Shown: positions 8,376 through 16,355 of the stretch, piece by piece
Numbering within the stretch: the stretch's first letter is position 1
How the letters are laid out: every line of letters starts with the position of its first letter
Source of the DNA: Streptomyces olivaceoviridis
GTDB lineage: Bacteria > Actinomycetota > Actinomycetes > Streptomycetales > Streptomycetaceae
Reading direction: 5' to 3'
Length of the DNA: 64,000 nucleotides
NCBI RefSeq assembly: GCF_014650115.1
Contig: NZ_BMUI01000005.1
Coordinates: 186,001-250,000 of the forward strand
The notes under the pieces: model-generated
Told to the model about the DNA's origin: nothing
The model's input: only the letters and a program-made list of their open reading frames with translations
The model's database searches: none
Translations under genes and position numbers: made by a program

Positions 8376-11300
8376 CGGGTGGTCTCCTCACTGGTCGGAC
8401 GAGGGGATGCGTCGGCGACGGCGGCGCGCAGGGCTTCGGCACAGGAGGCGACGAGCGCGCTCCTGCGGGGTGCCGCACAGACCTCGCCGCTGAAGCGCCA
8501 CAGGATGCGCAGACGGCCGTCGACGATGCTGGGGTAGATCTCGATGGGGTGGGAGCGGGGCATGTCCGCCGGCCGGTCGTCCCCGGAGATGTCGATGCGT
8601 ACGTCCGCGAGCGGTCCCGGCGTACGGCCCTCGCCGTCGCCGTCTCCGCCGTCGCCGTCCGCGTGCAGATACCCGGGTTCTCCCCAGTAGTTGAAGAGCA
8701 CCTGGGGCGCGGGGATGGCGGCGATCCGGGCGCGCAGCGCCGGATCGGGGTGGAGGTGGCGCAGCAGGTCGTGGTCGATGCCCCGGCCCGGGATGTTCCT
8801 GACGAGCTCGGCCACGGCGCGGGCCTGTCGCACGTCGGAGGGGTCGGTGGGCATGGGCAGGGCGAAGGGGTAGGCGGTGTTGAAGAAGCCGACCGTGCGG
8901 CTCAGGTCGACGTCGTCGAACAGGTCTTCCCGGCCGTGGCCGCCGAGCTGGACCAGGAGGTCACCGGCGGGGACGCCCAGCCATTCCCGGAAGCCCGCGC
9001 CGACCGCGGCCAGCAGGCTCTCGTACACGGTCAGTCCGCGGCGTGCCGTTCCCTCGACGAACCGGCGGGTGAAGTCCTCGTCGAAGGTGGAGGTGTGTTC
9101 CCGTGTGTTGCCCTCGGTCCCCGGGGAGCCGGCGTCCGTGACCGGCACGCAGCGGCTCCAGTCGCGGGTCAGCCAGTACTCGGTGTTCAGGCGCTCCGGT
9201 TCGTCGCGTACGAACTCCACCAGGCGCCGGGCCCATTCGGTGTAGGGAGTGCCGACGGGGTCCAGGGCCTCGGTGCCGCCGTCCCGCAGGATCGTGGAGA
9301 GGTCCTCGGTGATCACGTTCCAGGAGTAGAGGTCCACGACCGCGTGGTGGACGACCATGACCAGCCGGTCGTGCTGTCCTTCGGGGAGCCGGAGCAGCCC
9401 GGCCCGGCACACCGGGCCCGCACGAAGGTCGAGGGCCGCGTGCAGCCGGGTCGCCGAGGCGTGCATCCGGGATTCCAGCTCGTCCGCCGCCACGTCCCTC
9501 AGGTCGAACTCCGTGAGGGGCGGGGGTACGTCGGAGACGGTCTGTGCCAGTGCGCCGTCCACGGAGTCGATGCGGGCGCGCAGCATCGGGTGGCGCCCGG
9601 CCAGCAGGTGAACGGCGCGTTCGGCCTCGTCGGTGGTGACGGGACGCCGTACGGCGTAGAGGACCCCGTGGTTCCAGTAGTCCGGGCGGGGTACCCGACG
9701 GGCGAAGAAGCTCCGTTGGGCGGGGGTGAGCGGGGCGGGCGAGGAGTCCGTGCCGGTTCCGGGGCGTGGGGCGGTTCGGCGGCCCGTGGTGCCGGCGGGC
9801 CGTCGTCGCGCGACCGCGGCCAGTTCCTGGACGGTGCGGTGCTCCAGCAGGTGCCGGGGGCGCAGTTCGATGCCACGGCGCCCGGCCGCCTGGACGATGC
9901 GGATGCCGGTGATGGAGTCACCGCCCAGCGCGAAGAAGTCGTCGGTGACACCGACGCGTTCGAGCTTGAGGACGGTGGCCCACAGCTCGCACAGATCGGC
10001 TTCGAGGGACGTGCGCGGCGCCGTGTACGCGGCGGTCGGTACGGTCCGCTCGGCGGCGCGGGCGCGCAGCGCCGCGCGGTCCACCTTGCCGTTGCGGTTG
10101 CGGGGCAGCTCGTCGAGTGTCAGCACCTCGTTCGGCACCATGTACGCGGGCAGCCGGCCGGCGACGAACTCCTGGATCTGCCGGTCGGTCGGGGCGTTAC
10201 CGGGCGTGGGCGTGACGAAGGCGACGAGCCGTTCCAGGCCGTCGTCCTTGAGGAGTTCGACGATGGCCCGGGCCACCTGCGGGTGGCTCTCCACGGCGTG
10301 CTCGATCTCGCCCAGCTCCACGCGGCGTCCGCGCAGCTTGACCTGGTTGTCGGCCCGGCCGAGCAGTTCGACGGATCCGTCCGTACGCCACCGGCCGAGG
10401 TCTCCGGTGCGGTACATGCGCCGTCCCGGTTCGGTGGCGAACGGGTCCGGCAGGAACGCGCCCGCCGTCATCGCGGGCTGGCCCACATAGCCGCGGCCCA
10501 CGCTCTCGCCGCCGATGTACACCTGGCCGGTGACGCCCGGGGGCACGGGTTGCAGATCCGCGTCGAGCACATGGACGCGGACGTTGGGCAGCACCTTGCC
10601 GATGGAGGTGTACATGCCCTCGTCGGCGGTGACGGGGCCGCCCGTGCTGTCGTCGGCGACCTCGGCGGGTCCGTAGGCGTTGAGCAGTTCCACGCCGGGC
10701 ATGACGGTGTGCCACCGGCGGGCCAGTTCGCCGCTGAGCGGTTCCCCTGTGGCGATCAGACGGCCCAGGGTCGAGCGGACGGCCGCGGCCGAGTCGGGTG
10801 CGGCCTCGAAGTGCTCCAGGAGCACGGCGACGAAGGTCGGTACCAGTGCGAGACAGCCGAACCGGTGCTCCACCGCCATGGCGGCGAGTGCCGCGGGATC
10901 GCGCACCACGTCGTCGGGGACGACACAGACCGTGGAGCCGGCCGTCAGGCCCGCGAACATCTGCCAGATGGACAGGTCGAAGGTGAGCGGCGCGGTCTGC
11001 GGCACCTCCACACCGGGGCGCAGGCCGTAGTCCGGCACCCGGGTCGCGAGGAGGTTGAGGAACGAGTGGTGCTCGACGCCGGCTCCCTTCGGGGTGCCCG
11101 TGGAACCGGAGGTGAAGATGATGTAGGCGAGGTCGGTGGGCGCCGCCGGCGGGCCGAGGAGTTGCGCCACCGTCTCGGGGGCGTGCGGCCCCGGGGTGGA
11201 CTCGGCCTCCTTGCGCAGGTGTTCCGGGAGCAGCCGGGGCGCGTCGAGGTCCTGTGGGAGTTCCACTTCCGGGCCCGCGACGACGACTTGGGCGCCGCGC

Positions 11301-12301
11301 ATCAGCCGGTCCCGGCGCCCGGCGGGCATCGTCGGGTCCAGGGGGACGTACACGCCGCCCGCGAAGAGGACACCGACGGCCATGACGAGGAACCACGCGC
11401 TGCGCTGGGCGACCAGGGCGACCTGGCTCTCCCTGCCGACGCCCGCCGCGCGCAGGTTCAGTGCGACGGCGGTGGCGTGGGAGCACAGTTGCCGATAGGT
11501 GAAGGTATCCGTCCCGTCGTGGATCGCGACGGCGTCGGGGCGTTGTGCGGCCTGGGCCAGCAGGAGCTCCCGGTAGGGCCGGCTGTTGTCCAGGGGGGCG
11601 GTCTCGTTGAAGGCGGTGAGCACTTGGTGGCGGGTGGGCTCGTCGAGGACGCCGAGGTCCGCGAGACGCCGGCCGGGGTCGGCCAGACCCTGCTCCAGCA
11701 CGGTGGCCACGCCCGTCGCCAGCGCGCTCAGCCGTGCGGCGGGCAGCAGCCGCGAGGTCACGGTGACCTCCGCGGTGCCCAGGCGCAGGGACGCGGCGGC
11801 CTCGGCGGTGGGGCCCCCGGTGTCCGGTCCGTCGACGCCGACCGTGAGCACGATGTCCTCCTCCAGGAGGCCGCGGTGCGTGCCCGCGTCGACATCGCCG
11901 TGTTCGAGGATCTGCGCGGCCAGGGACCGTACGCTGCCCAGCCACTGCCGGAAGGTCGCCGCGGGGTCGGGGCGCAGCAGTGCGGGCAGCCCGTGCTCCA
12001 GCGGGGCACCGGCCAGCAGGGTGACGGCACCTTCCGCGCCGAAGCGGCGCAGTACGAGGCCCGTGGCGGCGGCGACGGCGGTCCAGCGCAGGAGAGGCTC
12101 ACCGCCGGTGACGCGGTCGAGGTGCGCACGGGTGGCGGAGGTCAGAGGAGCGCGCGCGGTGGTCGGTGCGCCGGGCGTGGTCTCGTGCGAACCGCCGCCC
12201 AGGGCCTGCGCCGTGGCGAGGGAGCCCGCGCGCAGGTCGTCCCGGTGGCGCAGCCAGAACTCGCGGGAGGCGAGGCCGGCGGAGTCGGTGGTGGTGTTCA
12301 C
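8372..12301 (-). CDS. NRPS module: (C remnant)-A-T-E
   Basis: 1309 residues, GTG start with AGGAG about ten bases upstream. Residues 1-235 resemble only the C-terminal lobe of a condensation domain and lack HHxxxDG, so they are probably structural. Residues about 250-740 are an adenylation domain: FTSGSTGTPKG, NAYGPAE (Ala where Thr is usual), YRTGDLGRW and the catalytic lysine in NRNGKVD. By eye the specificity residues read DLWAITADDK; the two aspartates at the pocket end suggest a cationic side chain, but I match no known code. The carrier (LGGDSITGIRI) has the Ile typical before epimerases. Residues about 860-1290 are an epimerisation domain (HHAVVDLYSWNVI, TVGFFNTAYPF, LFNYWGE). The missing condensation step is supplied by the C domain ending the previous protein. 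Confidence 0.93.
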   Translation of the reverse strand: MNTTTDSAGLASREFWLRHRDDLRAGSLATAQALGGGSHETTPGAPTTARAPLTSATRAHLDRVTGGEPLLRWTAVAAATGLVLRRFGAEGAVTLLAGAPLEHGLPALLRPDPAATFRQWLGSVRSLAAQILEHGDVDAGTHRGLLEEDIVLTVGVDGPDTGGPTAEAAASLRLGTAEVTVTSRLLPAARLSALATGVATVLEQGLADPGRRLADLGVLDEPTRHQVLTAFNETAPLDNSRPYRELLLAQAAQRPDAVAIHDGTDTFTYRQLCSHATAVALNLRAAGVGRESQVALVAQRSAWFLVMAVGVLFAGGVYVPLDPTMPAGRRDRLMRGAQVVVAGPEVELPQDLDAPRLLPEHLRKEAESTPGPHAPETVAQLLGPPAAPTDLAYIIFTSGSTGTPKGAGVEHHSFLNLLATRVPDYGLRPGVEVPQTAPLTFDLSIWQMFAGLTAGSTVCVVPDDVVRDPAALAAMAVEHRFGCLALVPTFVAVLLEHFEAAPDSAAAVRSTLGRLIATGEPLSGELARRWHTVMPGVELLNAYGPAEVADDSTGGPVTADEGMYTSIGKVLPNVRVHVLDADLQPVPPGVTGQVYIGGESVGRGYVGQPAMTAGAFLPDPFATEPGRRMYRTGDLGRWRTDGSVELLGRADNQVKLRGRRVELGEIEHAVESHPQVARAIVELLKDDGLERLVAFVTPTPGNAPTDRQIQEFVAGRLPAYMVPNEVLTLDELPRNRNGKVDRAALRARAAERTVPTAAYTAPRTSLEADLCELWATVLKLERVGVTDDFFALGGDSITGIRIVQAAGRRGIELRPRHLLEHRTVQELAAVARRRPAGTTGRRTAPRPGTGTDSSPAPLTPAQRSFFARRVPRPDYWNHGVLYAVRRPVTTDEAERAVHLLAGRHPMLRARIDSVDGALAQTVSDVPPPLTEFDLRDVAADELESRMHASATRLHAALDLRAGPVCRAGLLRLPEGQHDRLVMVVHHAVVDLYSWNVITEDLSTILRDGGTEALDPVGTPYTEWARRLVEFVRDEPERLNTEYWLTRDWSRCVPVTDAGSPGTEGNTREHTSTFDEDFTRRFVEGTARRGLTVYESLLAAVGAGFREWLGVPAGDLLVQLGGHGREDLFDDVDLSRTVGFFNTAYPFALPMPTDPSDVRQARAVAELVRNIPGRGIDHDLLRHLHPDPALRARIAAIPAPQVLFNYWGEPGYLHADGDGGDGDGEGRTPGPLADVRIDISGDDRPADMPRSHPIEIYPSIVDGRLRILWRFSGEVCAAPRRSALVASCAEALRAAVADASPRPTSEETTR

Positions 12302-12333
12302 GTGGGGGTTCTCCTCTTGGCAGACCTTCGGCC

Positions 12334-15300
12334 TCAGAACGTGAAGTCCGGCACGTCCGGCGTTCCGACTGTCCGGGACGGCGCGTCGAACAGGTCGAAC
12401 AAGGTGGCGCCGGGGCCCCGCTCGGCCAGGTTGCGCAGCAGCGTGCGGTACTCGTCGAGCCAGGCGGCCACCGTCTCCGGCCGGAACAGGTCCGTGGCGT
12501 ACTTCAGGCCGGCCCAGAGGGCGTCCCCGTACTCCATGACCGACACGCTGAGCGGGAACGTGGGCGCCGCGGGGTCGACGTCGAGCAGTTCCACGGCCGG
12601 GCCTTCGGGGCCGAGGCCGCGCAGGGGCTCGACCGCGTTGTGGAAGCTGAAATTGGTGGTCGCGGCGGGTTCCGCCGAGTGCGGCCGGGCGATCCGTACG
12701 ATCCGGTCGGCGGGCAGGTCTCCGTGCGACAGCGCGGACAGCTGGGCGTCACGGACGGCCGCCAGCAAGGCGGAGAACGGCTCCTCGGGGACCAGGGCGG
12801 CCCGGATCACGACGGTGTTGGCGTAGCAGCCGATCACGTCGTCGTGGCCGGACACCCGGCCCGTGACCGCACTCGCGACGGACACGTCACGACTGCCGCC
12901 GATCTTCCAGAGCAGCGCCATCCATCCGGCGAGCAGCACCATGTTGAGCGTGCCCCGCGCCTCACGGGCGAGGGCGCGCAGCCGGGCGGCGAGTTCGGGC
13001 TCGATCGGGAACGGCAGATCGGCACCCCGGTCCGGGAGCCGGGAGGGATCTGCGTCCGCGACGTCGGCCGGCAGTGTCACGGCAGGCACTCCGGCGAGCC
13101 GTTTCCTCCAGAACTCGACCAGCTGCCGGCCGCGTTCGCCGTCCAGCAGCTCCCGCTGCTCCCGGACGTAGTCGAGATAGGTGCGGGCGGGCGCGGGTCG
13201 GTCGGTGTCGCTGCTCAGGTCGTCCATCAGGATCCGCCACGACCAGCCGTCGAAGAACAGGTGGTGGAAGGTGAGCACGAGGACGTGCTGGTCCCGGTCG
13301 CCGAACCGGGCCCGCACGAGCTGGTAGCGGGCCGGTGTGTCGCCGTAGAGGTCGAGCGGCTCGGCCACCAGGTCCTTCAGCCGGGCCAGCAGCCGGTCGC
13401 GGCCGTCTGCGGCCGTGGTCCCGGGGAACTCCAGGGTGAGGCGCTCCAGGGTGAGCCGGGCCTCCTCGGGCGGGCTGATCACCTGCACGGGTCCGTCCGC
13501 GCCGTCGTGCAGGGTGACGCGGAGCATGGGGTGGCGGCGTACCAGTGCTTCCAGCCGCCGGGTCAGCCGCTGCGGATCCACCGGGCCGTCGAGGAGGAAG
13601 GCGCTGGCCACGTTGTACGCGGCGGATTCGGGGGCGAGTTGGACGGCTGCCCAGATCGCGGCCTGCTGCCCGGAGAGCGGTCCTTCGGTCGCGGCGGGGA
13701 CGGCGGTCTCGGCGCTCCCGCCGGTCGCGGTGACGGCGCTCCCGCCGGTCGCGGTCACGGCCGTTCCGCCACTCACGGTGGCGGCGCTCCCGCCGGTCGC
13801 GGTCGGGGCCGCCGTTCCGACCGGGGGTTCCGTACCGAGCGAGGCCGCCAGTTCGCCCAGGGAGGCGAAGTCGAAGAGGTCCATGACGTCGAGGTCGGTG
13901 CCGAGCCGGTCGTTCAGCCTGGTGATCAGTTGGACGCCGTTGAGGGAGTTGCCGCCCGCGTCGAAGAAGTCGTCGTCCAGGCCCAGTCCGGGCTCCTTGA
14001 GAACGTCCCGGGCCAGTTCGAGCACCAGGGCGGCGGGTGTCGTGTCGGTGGCGGTCCGCTCCGGTTCGGCGTCGGCCGGGGCGTCCGACGGGCCCTCTGC
14101 CACCGGGGCGGCGAGCGCGGTGTCCGGCCAGCAGTGCTCCTCGGCGAACGGGGCGGTGGGCAGCTCGATCCGGCGCCCCGGCCCGCGCCCCAGGCCGGTG
14201 TGCCAGTCCAGGGGGAACCCCCGGCGGTGGCAGGCGGCGAGCAGTTCGGCGGGAGAGCGCGGGGTCACGGTCTCGAACCGGGAGCCGGCCTCCTCACGCA
14301 GCAGGCGCGAGAGGGCGCTGTCCGGTGCCAGGTCGACGACGACGGTGGTGCCGGCGAATCCGGCGAGCGCCGCCCTGAGCCGGCCCGCGTCGGGTGCCGT
14401 GGTGTGCGCTTCGTCGTCCGCCTGGGCCAGGGCGGTGGGCAGGTCCACCGTGCCGCGTGCGTACCGGTCCGCCAACGCCCCTGTCCCGTGGGCCAGTACG
14501 AGGTCGGGAGTGACCGCGAGATCGGCGAGGAGCGCCCGCACTCCCGCGAGGCGGAGCAGGTGCCGCTGCCCCGCGGTCCAGCGCTGGGCCGGCACGTGGC
14601 GCCGCGCCTCGTCCAGTACACGGGCGAAGCCGGGGAACGCCTCCGCCAGGTCCGACAGGTGGGCCGCGTCAAGGTCCGCGGCCGTGTCCCGGGGGGAGCC
14701 GAGGGCCAGGACGAGAGGGGCGCGGACCGTCGTTCCGGTGCCGGCCTCGTCGGTGGCCGCGGGGTCCGTGGCGGCCAGGAAGCCGTCCAGCTCGCCCAGC
14801 AGGTGGGCGGTGTCGGTCACGGCCCAGGCCCGGCGGTGGGCGAAGCGCTCCCCGTGGTCGCGCCCGAGCGCCAGGACGTCGGCCGCGTCCGCGAGGGGAA
14901 AGCGCCGCGGGTCGGCTGCGACGGCCTGCCGGAGCCGCGCGGCGTAGCGCCGCAGTCCGGACGCGTCGCGCGCGGACAGTACGACGACGTGGTCGGTGCG
15001 GCCCGGGGCCGCGGGCCGCACCGCCGGCCGGGCGGCGGTGCCCTCCTCGACGATGACGTGCGCGTTGGTGCTGCTGAGGCCGAAGCTGCTCAGGCCACCG
15101 CGCCGTGGGAGGGCACCCGTCGGCCACGGTTCGCACCGGTCGGCGACGCGCAGCGCGGTGCCGTCCAGGCCGAGCAGCGGGTTCGGCGCGGTGAAGTGCG
15201 CCGTGGGGAAGATCTCTCCGGCACGGAACTGCGCGATGATGCGCACCAGGCCCGCGAAGCCCGCCATGCAGTCCAGATGACCGAAGTTGCCCTTGGCCGA

Positions 15301-16347
15301 GGACACCGGGAGCGCGGTGGCCCGGACGGTGGCCGGGAAGTCCGCCGCCACCTCGGACAGCGCGGCGGCCAGCCCCTGGATCTCGATCGGGTCGCCGATC
15401 CGGGTGCCGGTGCCGTGCGCCTCGACGTAGCCGATGGTCGCCGGGTCCACGGCGGCGTCCCTCAGCGCCGCGGCGATCACCTGGGCCTGGCCCACCGGGC
15501 TGGGCGCCGTCAGACCGTTGCTGCGCCCGGCGTCCTGGTTGACGGCACTGCCACGGATCACCGCGTGCACGGTGTCACCGTCACGCAGCGCGTCCGCCAG
15601 CCGCTTGAGCAGGACGAAGCCGCCGCCCTCGCCGAAGGTCGTGCCGTCCGACTTCTCGTCGAACGGGCGGCAGCGGCCGGTGGCGGAGAGCACCCCCAGG
15701 CCGTCCGCGCCCTCCGGCCGGGACGGGGGCCGGCCCAGGACGAGTTCGTAGCCGCCGACCAGGGCCGACGCGCACTCGCCGTACGCCAGTTTCCGGCGCG
15801 CCTCGTGCAGCGCGACCAGGAAGGAGGAACAGGCGGTGTCCACGACCATCGCGCTTCCGCGCAGATCGAGGTGGTAGGCGATGCGGCCGGCGGCGAAGGC
15901 CCGGATGCTGCCGGTGAGGGCGGCGCCATGGCGGCGGCCCGTCTCGTCCAGCAGCTCGTACAGGGTCGGTTCCGGTCCGCCGTACCCGGCGGTGTAGACG
16001 CAGACGTCGTGGCCGCGCAGCTCCGCCGGGGCGTAACCGGCATGGCCGATCGCGCGCACGGCGAGCTGGAGCATCTTGCGCTGCCGGGGGTCGATCAGCT
16101 CGGCCTCGGCGCGGGACAGGCCGAAGGCACGGTGGTCGAAGCCGGTGATGTCGTCGATCCAGCCGCCTTCCTGGTCGCTGTCGGAGCGCATGACCCCGGT
16201 GGCCCGGGCACGGGCGGCGGGCATCGGTCCCAGGCAGTCGCGTCCCGCGCGCAGGATCTCGGTGAGCGTGTCCCAGTCGTCGCACTGGGGGAACTCGAAG
16301 GCCAGGCCGACCACGGCCACCGCGGTGGTGTCGTCTTCGGTGTCCAT
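12334..16347 (-). CDS. PKS-NRPS hybrid: KS-(inactive AT)-carrier-C
   Basis: 1337 residues from ATG 16347, which has AAGGG just upstream; a GTG at 16359 overlapping the previous stop is an alternative. Residues about 10-440 are a ketosynthase with C173 in VDTACSS, the His of VEAHGTGT and the His of KGNFGHLD, all intact. Residues about 450-770 look like an acyltransferase that has shrunk and lost its motifs: the GHSxG elbow is AHGTG with G621 in the serine position, and GQGSQ and HAFH cannot be found. A carrier follows (S801 in AGGNSL), then an Ala/Thr/Gly repeat linker, then a complete condensation domain (H1029 in HHLFFDGWS). It would accept an aminoacyl starter on KS and pass the product to the A-T-E protein. 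An extender unit would have to come in trans. Confidence 0.92.
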   Translation of the reverse strand: MDTEDDTTAVAVVGLAFEFPQCDDWDTLTEILRAGRDCLGPMPAARARATGVMRSDSDQEGGWIDDITGFDHRAFGLSRAEAELIDPRQRKMLQLAVRAIGHAGYAPAELRGHDVCVYTAGYGGPEPTLYELLDETGRRHGAALTGSIRAFAAGRIAYHLDLRGSAMVVDTACSSFLVALHEARRKLAYGECASALVGGYELVLGRPPSRPEGADGLGVLSATGRCRPFDEKSDGTTFGEGGGFVLLKRLADALRDGDTVHAVIRGSAVNQDAGRSNGLTAPSPVGQAQVIAAALRDAAVDPATIGYVEAHGTGTRIGDPIEIQGLAAALSEVAADFPATVRATALPVSSAKGNFGHLDCMAGFAGLVRIIAQFRAGEIFPTAHFTAPNPLLGLDGTALRVADRCEPWPTGALPRRGGLSSFGLSSTNAHVIVEEGTAARPAVRPAAPGRTDHVVVLSARDASGLRRYAARLRQAVAADPRRFPLADAADVLALGRDHGERFAHRRAWAVTDTAHLLGELDGFLAATDPAATDEAGTGTTVRAPLVLALGSPRDTAADLDAAHLSDLAEAFPGFARVLDEARRHVPAQRWTAGQRHLLRLAGVRALLADLAVTPDLVLAHGTGALADRYARGTVDLPTALAQADDEAHTTAPDAGRLRAALAGFAGTTVVVDLAPDSALSRLLREEAGSRFETVTPRSPAELLAACHRRGFPLDWHTGLGRGPGRRIELPTAPFAEEHCWPDTALAAPVAEGPSDAPADAEPERTATDTTPAALVLELARDVLKEPGLGLDDDFFDAGGNSLNGVQLITRLNDRLGTDLDVMDLFDFASLGELAASLGTEPPVGTAAPTATGGSAATVSGGTAVTATGGSAVTATGGSAETAVPAATEGPLSGQQAAIWAAVQLAPESAAYNVASAFLLDGPVDPQRLTRRLEALVRRHPMLRVTLHDGADGPVQVISPPEEARLTLERLTLEFPGTTAADGRDRLLARLKDLVAEPLDLYGDTPARYQLVRARFGDRDQHVLVLTFHHLFFDGWSWRILMDDLSSDTDRPAPARTYLDYVREQRELLDGERGRQLVEFWRKRLAGVPAVTLPADVADADPSRLPDRGADLPFPIEPELAARLRALAREARGTLNMVLLAGWMALLWKIGGSRDVSVASAVTGRVSGHDDVIGCYANTVVIRAALVPEEPFSALLAAVRDAQLSALSHGDLPADRIVRIARPHSAEPAATTNFSFHNAVEPLRGLGPEGPAVELLDVDPAAPTFPLSVSVMEYGDALWAGLKYATDLFRPETVAAWLDEYRTLLRNLAERGPGATLFDLFDAPSRTVGTPDVPDFTF
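13711..13806 (-). repeat. Four 24-base tandem repeats in the carrier-condensation linker
   Basis: Four in-frame copies of a 24-base unit (13711, 13735, 13759, 13783) encode the eight-residue unit TATGGSAV with small changes. Copies 1, 2 and 4 are nearly identical in DNA and copy 3 has diverged. They form a flexible linker between the carrier and condensation domains of the KS protein. Confidence 0.85.
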
Positions 16348-16355
16348 GGGGCCCT

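Noticed and set aside
8372..9800. C-terminal domain of the A-T-E protein taken as a condensation domain
   Set aside because: HHxxxD with SW after it, TVGFFNTAYPF and the FNYWG block are epimerase features, and the preceding carrier has the GGDSI form typical before epimerases.
8549..12826. Very long open frame on the plus strand, opposite the A-T-E gene
   Set aside because: Composition is Arg/Gly/Val-rich without domains. It mirrors the codon bias of the real minus-strand NRPS gene, whose motifs are complete.
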